8,099 nt of DNA from Chitinophagia bacterium. Its GTDB lineage: Bacteria > Bacteroidota > Bacteroidia > Chitinophagales > Chitinophagaceae. Within the stretch, counting starts at the first letter, position 1. Every line of letters begins with the position of its first letter. Location of the stretch: positions 1 to 8,099 of the forward strand of contig RGVM01000099.1 in the NCBI GenBank assembly GCA_010027295.1, read 5' to 3'. The notes below the pieces were generated by a model. The model made no database searches and was not told the origin of the DNA. It was given only the letters and a program-made list of their open reading frames with translations. A program made the translations under genes and the position numbers. This document shows, one piece after another, positions 1 through 6,866 of this stretch.

Positions 1-2269
1 TGAAGCCCTGTCCGGCCTTGAAGAGTTGGAAGCGGCTCGGCATCTCGCGGACGGGCCACATGCCGTTCGACTCGTTGATGTCAGCCGTCTCGCGCATGGG
101 GTCGAGGCGGATGGATGCCACTTCCTTGTCCTTCACGAAGACCTTGCTGAACTGGTGCTCGTTGGAGCGCCAGACGGTCACCGGCATCCTGTCCACCTGC
201 TTTGTACCGTCCTTGAAGGTCCACTCGACGATCACCGGCATGACCATGCCGCCGCGGTTGGAGAAAGTGAGTTCGTACACGTGCTTATCGGCCCAGCGAG
301 CGGCATTCTCATTGTCTTTCTGGGACTCCATGGACCTTTGCTGCATCTCCTGCATCATCTTCATGTCGGCACCCGGGTTTTTCCAGTAGAAGTCGCGCAG
401 GGTGGTGTCTGTATCGACGTAGAAGGAGATCGACTTGTCTTCGCGGTTGCGGATCTTGTGGATACCCTCGAACTCCTTCTGCTCGAAGGCAGCGGCGTTC
501 CGTCTGTCATCGAGGCGGAACCACTTGACGCTGTCGATGGAGATGTCGACGGGGTCGGTCCCGAAATACCAGCCGCGCCAGAACCAGTCGAGGTCGACGG
601 CGGAAGCGTCCTCCATCGTACGGAAAAGGTCGGCAGGCGTGGGGTGCTTGAAGGCCCAGCGACGGGCGTATTCACGGAAGGAGAAGTCGAACAGTTCCCG
701 TCCCATCACGGTCTCCCGCAGGATGTTCAGGCCGGTTGCGGCCTTGGCATAGGCGTTGGCGCCGACGTTGGCGACGGCGTCACCCTTGGTCATGATGGGC
801 TCGAGCTGGTCCTTGGGCAGCCGCATGTAGTCGGTGATAAGATGGGCGGGGCCGCGCCGCGAAGGATAGTTGTTGTCGAACTCCTGCTCGGTGAGGAACT
901 GCACGAAGGTATTGAGGCCCTCGTCCATCCACCACCACTGCCGCTCGTCGCTGTTGACGATCATCGGGAAGAAGTTGTGCCCCACTTCGTGGATGATGAC
1001 GCCGATGGCGCCGTACTTGATGGCCTCGCTATAGCTTCCGTCCTTCTCGGCGCGTCCGTAGTTCATGGCCAGCATCGGGTACTCCATGCCATTGGCGGCC
1101 TCGACCGACTGGGCGACGGGATAGGGGTACGGGATCGTGAACTTGCTGTACACCTTGAGTGTGTGGGCGGTCGCCTTGGTGGAATACTTCTTGTAGACGG
1201 GATAGGCCTCCTTGCCGTAGAAGCTCATGCACATCACCTTGCGCCCGTCGATGTACACGGGCATAGCATCCCACACGAAGCGGCGGGAACTGTTGAAGGC
1301 GAAGTCGCGCACGTTCTCCGCCTCGAAGAGCCAGGTCTTCTTCTCCCTGCTCTTCGTCTTCAGGGCCGCATTGGCCTCGGCGAGCGTGACGATCTCGAGG
1401 GGCTCGGTGGCCGTCTGTGCCTGCGCCCAGCGCTGCTGCTGCGCGGCACTCAGGACGGCCTTGCCGTTACGCAGTTCACCCGTGGCTGCCACGATGTGGT
1501 CGGCCGGGACGGTGATGGCCACTTTGTAATTGCCAAAGGTGAGGGCGAACTCGGCGCCGCCAGTGAACTGCAGATGCTGCCAGCCCTGGAAGTCGCTGTA
1601 CACGGCCATCCGAGGAAACCACTGCGTGATGGAGTAGAGCTTGTTGCCGTCCTCTGGGAAAAGCTCGTAACCGCCACGGCCTCGTACGTACGACTTGTCG
1701 TTGATGCGGAAGTTCCAGTCGATGTGGAAGACGAACTTCTGTCCGGGCTTAAGTGGGACGGGCAGGTCAATGCGCATCATCGTCTGGTTCACGGTCCATC
1801 TGAGCGGGTTCCCTGCGGCGTCGGCCACGCGTGTGATTTTCACACCGTAACCATCGAGGTATTTGTCCACATCCATTTCCTGCAACTGGCGGTCGGTCAT
1901 CCGCGACGGCATCTTGCCCACGTTGTCGCGGTTGTTGTCGCTCTTGGAATGGTGGAAGTTCTCGTCGAGCTGCAGCCAGAGGTAGGTCAGCACGTCTGGC
2001 GAGTTGTTGGAATAGGTGACGGTCTCGGATCCCGTGAGATGATCCTTCTCCTCGTCAACCTCGACGCGGATGTCGTAGTCGGCCCGCTGCTGCCAGTACT
2101 TGGGACCGGGGGCCCCGCTGGCGGTGCGGTACTCATTGGGCGTGGCCAGCATCCAGTCGAGCTGCTCGAAGCGGTTGCCGTGGTTGGAGCCGGGGTTGTG
2201 GTCTTGCTGGGCGCGGGCGACCGTGAGGAGGCAGGTCGCGAGGAATGTCAGCAGGAGTCTTTGCGTCAT
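1..2269 (-). CDS. Secreted M1 family zinc metallopeptidase (C-terminus cut by window edge)
   Basis: This is a gluzincin aminopeptidase-type protease, probably exported to the periplasm or cell surface. The visible part is 756 residues. Residues 1-21 form a signal peptide (hydrophobic LLLTFLATCLLTV, then ARA-Q). An N-terminal beta domain follows. The substrate-binding GMEYP motif is at 394-398. The zinc site is HEVGH at 427-431 with the third ligand Glu450 in WWWMDEG, giving the HExxH-x18-E spacing of M1. A Tyr near 507 (AYAKA) fits the transition-state tyrosine. HPTPADLF (542-549) and WFWRGWYF (562-569) match the conserved end of the catalytic region in Bacteroidota M1 enzymes. A further region of nearly 190 residues continues to the edge with no stop. 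The ATG lies 19 bp after the stop of the HupE-like gene, so the two are probably co-transcribed. No Shine-Dalgarno is present, as is usual in Bacteroidota. All catalytic residues are present, so it should be active; the substrate is unknown. Confidence 0.95.
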   Translation of the reverse strand, partial: MTQRLLLTFLATCLLTVARAQQDHNPGSNHGNRFEQLDWMLATPNEYRTASGAPGPKYWQQRADYDIRVEVDEEKDHLTGSETVTYSNNSPDVLTYLWLQLDENFHHSKSDNNRDNVGKMPSRMTDRQLQEMDVDKYLDGYGVKITRVADAAGNPLRWTVNQTMMRIDLPVPLKPGQKFVFHIDWNFRINDKSYVRGRGGYELFPEDGNKLYSITQWFPRMAVYSDFQGWQHLQFTGGAEFALTFGNYKVAITVPADHIVAATGELRNGKAVLSAAQQQRWAQAQTATEPLEIVTLAEANAALKTKSREKKTWLFEAENVRDFAFNSSRRFVWDAMPVYIDGRKVMCMSFYGKEAYPVYKKYSTKATAHTLKVYSKFTIPYPYPVAQSVEAANGMEYPMLAMNYGRAEKDGSYSEAIKYGAIGVIIHEVGHNFFPMIVNSDERQWWWMDEGLNTFVQFLTEQEFDNNYPSRRGPAHLITDYMRLPKDQLEPIMTKGDAVANVGANAYAKAATGLNILRETVMGRELFDFSFREYARRWAFKHPTPADLFRTMEDASAVDLDWFWRGWYFGTDPVDISIDSVKWFRLDDRRNAAAFEQKEFEGIHKIRNREDKSISFYVDTDTTLRDFYWKNPGADMKMMQEMQQRSMESQKDNENAARWADKHVYELTFSNRGGMVMPVIVEWTFKDGTKQVDRMPVTVWRSNEHQFSKVFVKDKEVASIRLDPMRETADINESNGMWPVREMPSRFQLFKAGQGF

Positions 2270-2288
2270 GACGGAGGTTTTGGTCGTA

Positions 2289-2870
2289 TCAGAAAGGGAG
2301 ACGGCTCCAGGCCATCCACAAGGCGACGGCCAGCACGCAGGAGGATAGGGCGAACACCCAATGCGGTCTGGACATCCCCGGGATCCGGGCGGCCAAGCTC
2401 CCGAGGAGCAGGACGGACAATACTACGAAAATCTGACCTATTTCGAGGCCGGTGTTGAAGCCGAGAAGCCCTACGGCAAGGCTTTGCCCCTCGGCCAGCA
2501 TGAAGCGGACGGCGTTCGCATATCCCATCCCGTGGACGAGCCCGAAGACGAGCGCCATCGCATAGCGTGTATTATGACTGCCCCGCGGTGCACCGGTGTT
2601 CAGCAGGTTGGCGGCCGCCGTGGCGGCAATGGTGCAAGGGATGGCGAACTCCACCCAGTCGTCCCGGAAACGGATGACGTCGAGCACGCTGAGCACCAGC
2701 GTCAGCGAATGCCCGATGGTGAAGGCTGTGACGAGGATGACAAGGCGCTTCCAGTCACCCCACGCATGCACGATGGCCAGCATGGCGATGAATAGGATAT
2801 GATCCCATGCGCCGGGGTCGATGATGTGCCGCCAGCCATCGGTGAGATAGAAAAGAAAATCCTGCCACAT
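2289..2870 (-). CDS. HupE/UreJ-like multi-pass membrane protein
   Basis: A 193-residue inner-membrane protein with about six hydrophobic segments. It begins with the DFLFYLTDGWRHII and DHILFIA stretches typical of short Bacteroidota HupE/UreJ-like proteins. Conserved polar residues sit within or next to membrane segments: His15, Asp23-His24, His54 in TAFTIGHSLTL, Glu75, His113 in GLVHGMGYAN, and Glu143 in NTGLEIGQI. In the wider HupE/UreJ family such residues are linked to nickel or cobalt uptake for hydrogenase or urease. No hydrogenase or urease gene is in this window, so the substrate here is unproven. It is the first gene of a minus-strand pair, 19 bp upstream of the M1 peptidase, and diverges from the DUF6702 gene. 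The start at 2870 fits the family N-terminus. Family assignment is good; function is uncertain. Confidence 0.85.
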   Translation of the reverse strand: MWQDFLFYLTDGWRHIIDPGAWDHILFIAMLAIVHAWGDWKRLVILVTAFTIGHSLTLVLSVLDVIRFRDDWVEFAIPCTIAATAAANLLNTGAPRGSHNTRYAMALVFGLVHGMGYANAVRFMLAEGQSLAVGLLGFNTGLEIGQIFVVLSVLLLGSLAARIPGMSRPHWVFALSSCVLAVALWMAWSRLPF

Positions 2871-2929
2871 ACAAGGGATGCGTTGCGGATGTGAAAATAT
2901 CGGGAAATTCGCATTAGATATCCATTCCC
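2871..2929. promoter_or_regulatory. Divergent intergenic region between the HupE-like and DUF6702 genes
   Basis: This 59-bp gap must hold the start signals for both outward-facing genes. It is more AT-rich than its flanks. I find no full TAnnTTTG element on either strand. The closest on the minus strand is TATTTTCA (plus positions 2892-2899), which matches only part of the -7 consensus and has no convincing TTTG upstream. Promoters are therefore expected here but not identified. Confidence 0.3.
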
Positions 2930-3421
2930 ATGTCCGTTCTGTCCATCTGGCTCCTGATCCTGCATGCCTGGCTACCGCCGGCCACGCACCCCTACTACAT
3001 CAGCGTGACGGAAGTCGAATACGACCGGAAATTGGGCACCATGGGCGTTTCCTGCAAGTACTTCACGGACGACCTCGAAGAGGCCCTCAAAGGTGGCGGC
3101 ACAGGGAAGGTCGACCTCTCGAAAGGCGACAGGGTACAGAACCAGAAGCGCATCGAAGCCTATCTGCTGGCCCACTTCCGGATATCCTGCGGGAACAATC
3201 CGGTGGCGCTGAGGTTCCTCGGTACAGAGTTCGGACCTGATGCCACTTGGTGCTATCTCGAAGCGACTGGGCTTGCGAGGGGGTCTTCCGTAAAAATCAT
3301 GTCAGACTGCTTCTACGAAGTCCGGAAGGAACAGGTGCACATCTTCCATATCACCGTCGACGGGGAGCGCAAGAGCCGAAGGATGGTCAACCCGGAGAAG
3401 GAGTTCAGCCTCAACTTCTGA
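2930..3421 (+). CDS. Secreted DUF6702 family protein
   Basis: A 163-residue protein of unknown function. Residues 1-19 form a short hydrophobic signal sequence (SIWLLILHAWLPPA). The mature start HPYYISVTEVEY and the following SCKYFTDDLEEAL, TWCYLEA, and VHIFHITVDGERKS segments match the Bacteroidota DUF6702 family, which I recognise by pattern only. It has four cysteines (42, 87, 108, 127), which could form disulfides outside the cytoplasm. The ATG at 2930 is the one that leaves the signal sequence complete. It is transcribed away from the HupE-like/M1 pair and ends 25 bp before the end of the convergent mrp gene. Its position next to an exported peptidase and a membrane protein suggests an envelope role. 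No catalytic motif is visible. Confidence 0.85.
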   Translation: MSVLSIWLLILHAWLPPATHPYYISVTEVEYDRKLGTMGVSCKYFTDDLEEALKGGGTGKVDLSKGDRVQNQKRIEAYLLAHFRISCGNNPVALRFLGTEFGPDATWCYLEATGLARGSSVKIMSDCFYEVRKEQVHIFHITVDGERKSRRMVNPEKEFSLNF

Positions 3422-3446
3422 CACCGTTCCTCCGCCGCAGCCCTCC

Positions 3447-4541
3447 TCACACCACCACCTCCACGACCTTCGTGGCCTGCAGATTGGCATTCCGCATGGC
3501 GATGCTGCGGACAGCCTTTTCCGAGAAGCGCTGGAAGGCTTCGCGCGTGACTTCGTCGTCGCCCATCATCGCGGGCACACCCTTGTCGCCACCCTCCCGG
3601 ATGCCCTGTACGATGGGTATCTCACCCAGGAAGGGGATGTCGAACTGGTCGGCAAGCTTTTTCCCTCCCTCCTTTCCGAAGATATAGTACCGGTTCTCCG
3701 GCAGCTCGGCCGGCGTGAACCAGGCCATGTTCTCGACCAGTCCGATGATGGGCACCCGTATCTGCGCCTGTCCGAACATGGCGATGGCCTTTTTGGCGTC
3801 GGCCAGTGCCACATCCTGCGGTGTCGTCACCACGATGGCACCCGTGACGGGCACGGTCTGCACGAGCGTCAGGTGAATGTCGCCTGTGCCCGGCGGCATG
3901 TCGATGACGAGGTAGTCGAGTTCGCCCCAATGTACGTCGGTGACGAACTGCCGGATGGCGGAGCTGGCCATGGGACCGCGCCAGACGACGGCGCTCTTCT
4001 CATCGACCAGCAGCCCCATGCTAATGACGGATATGCCGTACCGCTCGATGGGGACGATCCGGTCCTTGCCGTCGGCCTGCACCATCAGCGGGCGCTCGCC
4101 GCGGATGCCGAACATGATGGGCATGCTCGGCCCGTAGATGTCGGCATCCATCAGCCCCACGCGGGCTCCGCCCTGCGCCAGCGCCAGCGCCAGGTTGGCG
4201 GAGACGGTCGACTTGCCCACTCCGCCCTTTCCGCTGACCACGGCGATGATGTTCTTCACGCCGGGCAAAAGAGCCTTTCCGTCGGATCGCATCGAACTCG
4301 TGTCGGCCGTGAACTTCACATCCACCGAAACATCCTCCCCGCAGCGCGCGTGGATGGCCCGCTCGCAGTCGCGGCGCATGAGCTCCTTCAGCGGACAGGC
4401 GGGCGTCGTCAGCACCAGCGTGAAGGACACGGCGCGCCCCTCGATGCGTATGTCGCGCACCATCTTGAGCGTGACGAGGTCTTTGCCCAGGTCGGGCTCC
4501 TGTACCGTACCGAGCGCCTCGAGGATGTCCTGCTGTGTCAT
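3447..4541 (-). CDS. mrp: Mrp/ApbC-type P-loop ATPase, Fe-S cluster carrier
   Basis: A cytosolic ATPase of the Mrp/NBP35 family, which binds and transfers Fe-S clusters to apoproteins. It has 364 residues, normal for the family. Residues 1-85 are a MIP18/DUF59 domain (VQEPDLGKDLVTLKMV, then TTPACPLK with Cys49). The ATPase follows, with a deviant Walker A GKGGVGKST at 104-112 (Lys110 invariant), the switch region MDADIYGPSMP at 131-141, and Walker B with DMPPGTGD at 214-221. After VENMAWF (269-275), the CxxC that holds the bridging cluster in E. coli Mrp is absent; TPAELPENRYYIFGK is there instead. The only cysteines are 49, 59 and 67, all in the N-terminal domain. I recall the same segment from other Bacteroidota Mrp proteins, so this is probably a lineage trait and not damage. 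It is a single-gene unit with its own -7 element at 4572-4579. Confidence 0.96.
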   Translation of the reverse strand: MTQQDILEALGTVQEPDLGKDLVTLKMVRDIRIEGRAVSFTLVLTTPACPLKELMRRDCERAIHARCGEDVSVDVKFTADTSSMRSDGKALLPGVKNIIAVVSGKGGVGKSTVSANLALALAQGGARVGLMDADIYGPSMPIMFGIRGERPLMVQADGKDRIVPIERYGISVISMGLLVDEKSAVVWRGPMASSAIRQFVTDVHWGELDYLVIDMPPGTGDIHLTLVQTVPVTGAIVVTTPQDVALADAKKAIAMFGQAQIRVPIIGLVENMAWFTPAELPENRYYIFGKEGGKKLADQFDIPFLGEIPIVQGIREGGDKGVPAMMGDDEVTREAFQRFSEKAVRSIAMRNANLQATKVVEVVV

Positions 4542-4571
4542 GGGTCGTTATTTGGGGAGTGAAGGGAGGCG

Positions 4572-4579
4572 CAAAATTA
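4572..4579 (-). promoter_or_regulatory. Bacteroidota -7 element for mrp (TAATTTTG)
   Basis: Read on the minus strand, these bases are TAATTTTG, a perfect match to the TAnnTTTG -7 consensus of the Bacteroidota primary sigma factor. It lies about 30 bp before the mrp ATG, allowing a leader of roughly 25 nt. The upstream half is weak: the nearest TTG is 26 bp away, longer than the usual 17-23 bp, so only the -7 part is well supported. Confidence 0.55.
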
Positions 4580-4596
4580 ACCATTCCCCACCCGTG

Positions 4597-4625
4597 TTTG
4601 TTTATCAATCCGGGGAGTACCTTTG
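4597..4625 (+). promoter_or_regulatory. Bacteroidota promoter (TTTG-N17-TACCTTTG)
   Basis: TTTG at 4597-4600 and TACCTTTG at 4618-4625 are separated by 17 bp. They fit the TTTG / TAnnTTTG consensus of Bacteroidota primary sigma-factor promoters. Transcription would start around 4630-4633, giving a leader of only about ten bases before the ATG at 4642. It should drive the carboxypeptidase-regulatory-like gene and, with only 10 bp between them, the downstream hydroxybutyryl-CoA dehydrogenase gene. Confidence 0.72.
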
Positions 4626-4641
4626 AAGCATCGATGATCGC

Positions 4642-5280
4642 ATGCGCAGGATCGCACTTTATGCAGCCATCGGATTCTTCCTCGTACCGGGTGCCGTGAA
4701 GGCGCAGTTCGAGAGTTTCCAGGACTCCGTCGTACAGCTCTACGGCGTGGTGATGACGGCCGACAGCCTTCGCGGCCTGCCGGGCGTCTCCATCATCGTC
4801 AAGGGTTCCGGCAGGGGTACCATCAGCAACTATCAGGGCGTCTTCTCGATCGTGGTCCTGAAGGGCGATGAGATCGAGTTCACCTCCGTCGGCTTCAAAC
4901 CCAAGCTCACTCGCATACCCAGGGAACTCGAAGGCAAAGCCTTCAGCGTGATACAGCTCATGGTCACCGACACGGTATACCTTCCTGCCAGTATCATCAA
5001 ACCCAGGCCAACGAGAGAGCAGTTCGAGCGCGACTTCGTCAACACACCCGTCCCCGACGACCAGATAGAAGTGGCACGGCAGAATACCGATATGGCCAAA
5101 CGACGCATCCTCGCCCAATCCATGCCGCGCGACGGCCGGGAGTCCATGAACTACAACCTCGCCAGGAACGCAGCCCGGTACTACTCCAACGGGCAGACGC
5201 CCCCCATGAACATCATGAACCCCTTCGCCTGGAGCGAGTTCGTCAAGGCCTGGAAGCGGGGCGACTTCAAGAAAAAATGA
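4642..5280 (+). CDS. Exported carboxypeptidase-regulatory-like domain protein
   Basis: A 212-residue protein. Residues 1-21 are a signal peptide (hydrophobic IALYAAIGFFLVPG, then VKA-Q). Residues 32 to about 110 form a transthyretin-like beta-sandwich of the CarboxypepD_reg type: VVQLYGVVMTADSLRGLPGV, then GRGTISNYQGVFSIVVLKGD and IEFTSVGFKP. In Bacteroidota this fold is best known as the N-terminal extension of SusC/TonB-dependent receptors, but here no plug, barrel or peptidase follows. Instead there is a polar, helical tail of about 100 residues with PRPTREQFERDFVNT, QIEVARQNTD, PPMNIMNPFAWSEF and a lysine-rich end (KRGDFKKK). This tail looks conserved in small Chitinophagales-type homologues. 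It is probably a periplasmic or envelope-bound protein of unknown role. The start is set by the signal peptide and the promoter just upstream. It is followed after 10 bp by the dehydrogenase gene. Confidence 0.88.
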   Translation: MRRIALYAAIGFFLVPGAVKAQFESFQDSVVQLYGVVMTADSLRGLPGVSIIVKGSGRGTISNYQGVFSIVVLKGDEIEFTSVGFKPKLTRIPRELEGKAFSVIQLMVTDTVYLPASIIKPRPTREQFERDFVNTPVPDDQIEVARQNTDMAKRRILAQSMPRDGRESMNYNLARNAARYYSNGQTPPMNIMNPFAWSEFVKAWKRGDFKKK

Positions 5281-5290
5281 CCTCCCCACC

Positions 5291-6175
5291 ATGCGGCACA
5301 TCTCCGTCATAGGTTCCGGGACGATGGGCAACGGGATCGCCCACGTCTTCGCACAGCAGGGCTTCGACGTCGCCCTAGTCGACATCTCGGAAGAAGCCCT
5401 TCGGAAGGGTGTCTCAACCATTGCGAAGAATCTGGACCGGCAGGTTTTGAAAAGTATCCTGACGGAAAGTGACAAACTGGCGACCCTCGCCCGCATCCGC
5501 ACAGCCACTTCGCTGGAAGAGGGCGTGCGAGACGCCGACCTAGTCGTTGAGGCGGCCACCGAGAACTCAGACCTCAAACTCCGCATCTTCGGCCAGCTCG
5601 ATGACGCCTGTCCTCCACAATGCATCCTTGCCAGCAACACCTCGTCCATCTCCATTACCCGCATCGCCGCCGCCACGGGTCGACCCGACAAGGTCATCGG
5701 CATGCACTTCATGAATCCCGTGCCGGTGATGAAACTCGTGGAAGTCATCAACGGGTACGCGACGGCCTCCGATGTCACGGAACGGATCGTAGAGCTGAGC
5801 CGCCACCTGGGGAAGACGCCCTGTGTGGTGCAGGACTACCCCGGTTTCGTCGCCAACCGCATCCTGATGCCGATGATCAACGAGGCCATCCGCACGCTTC
5901 ACGAAGGCGTGGCCGACGTGGCCGCGATCGACACGGTCATGAAACTGGGGATGTCGCACCCGATGGGCCCCCTTCAACTGGCCGACTTCATCGGCCTCGA
6001 CGTCTGCCTGGCAATCCTTCAGGTGCTGCAGGAGGGTTTCGGCCAGCCCGCTTACGCGCCATGCCCGCTGCTCGTCAACATGGTCAGGGCCGGACGCCTC
6101 GGCGTCAAGAGCGGAGAGGGCTTCTACAGGTACGTGCCCGGGTCAAAAGAGGCCACACCCGTCGAATTCAGGTGA
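5291..6175 (+). CDS. 3-hydroxybutyryl-CoA dehydrogenase
   Basis: It oxidises (S)-3-hydroxybutyryl-CoA to acetoacetyl-CoA with NAD(+), or runs in reverse, in short-chain acyl-CoA metabolism in the cytosol. Its 294 residues are a normal length for the single-function enzyme, with no fused enoyl-CoA hydratase. The Rossmann NAD-binding loop is GSGTMG at 8-13, and Asp31 at the end of the second strand favours NAD over NADP. The catalytic set is present: Ser115/Asn116 in LASNTSS, His139 in GMHFMNPVP, Glu151 in LVEVI, and Asn189 in GFVANR. The C-terminal dimerisation domain has GMSHPMGPLQLADFIGLD and ends with GVKSGEGFYRY. It sits 10 bp after the carboxypeptidase-regulatory-like gene and is probably co-transcribed, though no shared function is evident. 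Its last 8 bases overlap the end of the convergent ispD gene. The symbol could be hbd, paaH or fadB2; I leave it open. Confidence 0.95.
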   Translation: MRHISVIGSGTMGNGIAHVFAQQGFDVALVDISEEALRKGVSTIAKNLDRQVLKSILTESDKLATLARIRTATSLEEGVRDADLVVEAATENSDLKLRIFGQLDDACPPQCILASNTSSISITRIAAATGRPDKVIGMHFMNPVPVMKLVEVINGYATASDVTERIVELSRHLGKTPCVVQDYPGFVANRILMPMINEAIRTLHEGVADVAAIDTVMKLGMSHPMGPLQLADFIGLDVCLAILQVLQEGFGQPAYAPCPLLVNMVRAGRLGVKSGEGFYRYVPGSKEATPVEFR

Positions 6176-6866
6176 GCCGCGCTTCCAGCACTTGTGCGGC
6201 GACCACCAGGTCGACCGGATAGGTGACCTTGATGTTGTCCGCCTCCCCCTCCACCAACTCCACCGGAAGGCCATAGGCTTCCACGACTGTCGCCTCGTCT
6301 GTGAACTCGGCCCGCCAAGGCTGTGCGAATGCAGGCAGCAGGATGTCCGAACGGAAGGTCTGCGGCGTCTGCACGGCGCGTAGGCGCTCCCTGTCGATGA
6401 CGGAATGGCCGTCTTCATCCATCATGCGCATGCTGTCGCGCACGGGTACGACGGGCACCGCAGAACCCTTCTCGAGGGCCTGACGATGGCATCGCAGGAT
6501 GAGATTGGGCGTCACCAGGCACCTGGCTGCATCGTGCACGAAGACGACGGATGACTCCTTCACGAGCGACAACCCGTTTCGTACGGAATGGAAACGCGTC
6601 TCCCCGCCCTCGGCGAGCAGCACGCCCCATTCGGGCAGGTGGCGGGCTAGGATATCACCCCCTTCCTCCAGATGCGAGGCCGGCAGCACCACGACCACTT
6701 CGATGTCGGGCAAGGCCGCCGTGAAAGCCTCCACGGCATGCACCAGCACGGGACGACCCTTCAATTCGAGGAACTGCTTGGGGGTGCCGCCACCCATCCG
6801 GCTGCCGGACCCACCCGCCACAATGACGGCAACGGACTTCATTTCTGCTTGTTTGGAATTCGTCAT
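6168..6866 (-). CDS. ispD: 2-C-methyl-D-erythritol 4-phosphate cytidylyltransferase
   Basis: Third step of the MEP isoprenoid pathway: it joins CTP and MEP to form CDP-ME in the cytosol. The nucleotide-binding loop is AGGSGSRMG at 17-25, with Arg23 and Lys30 (TPKQF) as the expected catalytic basic residues. HDAAR follows at 111-115, VPVRDSMR at 140-147, DRERLRAVQTPQTF at 158-171, TDEA at 189-192, and the MEP-binding NIKVTYPVDL at 211-220. The 232-residue length from 6866 fits the family. I chose this start because its ATG overlaps the TGA of the kinase gene (ATGA), which suggests coupled translation. The ATG at 6842 (MKSVAVIVAGG, 224 residues) matches typical IspD N-termini equally well, and an ATG at 6914 would add an unlikely leader. 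It is the last gene of the permease-kinase-ispD operon, and its 3' end overlaps the dehydrogenase gene by 8 bp. Confidence 0.95.
   Translation of the reverse strand: MTNSKQAEMKSVAVIVAGGSGSRMGGGTPKQFLELKGRPVLVHAVEAFTAALPDIEVVVVLPASHLEEGGDILARHLPEWGVLLAEGGETRFHSVRNGLSLVKESSVVFVHDAARCLVTPNLILRCHRQALEKGSAVPVVPVRDSMRMMDEDGHSVIDRERLRAVQTPQTFRSDILLPAFAQPWRAEFTDEATVVEAYGLPVELVEGEADNIKVTYPVDLVVAAQVLEARLT

Noticed and set aside
26..2458. An open reading frame of 810 codons on the plus strand opposite the M1 peptidase
   Set aside because: It is antisense to a gene with complete M1 motifs. It reads as low-complexity His/Val/Gly/Leu/Glu-rich protein without any domain, and GC-rich codon use leaves few stops on the opposite strand.
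3422..3446. Possible bidirectional terminator between the DUF6702 and mrp genes
   Set aside because: The 25-bp gap has no stable inverted repeat and no T-run. The only pairing nearby is a 4-bp GAAG/CTTC with mismatches inside the coding end.
3873..4562. A plus-strand open frame of 229 codons opposite mrp
   Set aside because: It is antisense to the conserved ATPase core of mrp, and its His/Asp/Gly-rich translation has no fold or motif.
4021..5778. An open reading frame of 585 codons on the minus strand crossing mrp, the intergenic promoters and two plus-strand genes
   Set aside because: It runs through well-supported genes on both strands, shows no recognisable domain, and is explained by GC-rich shadow coding.
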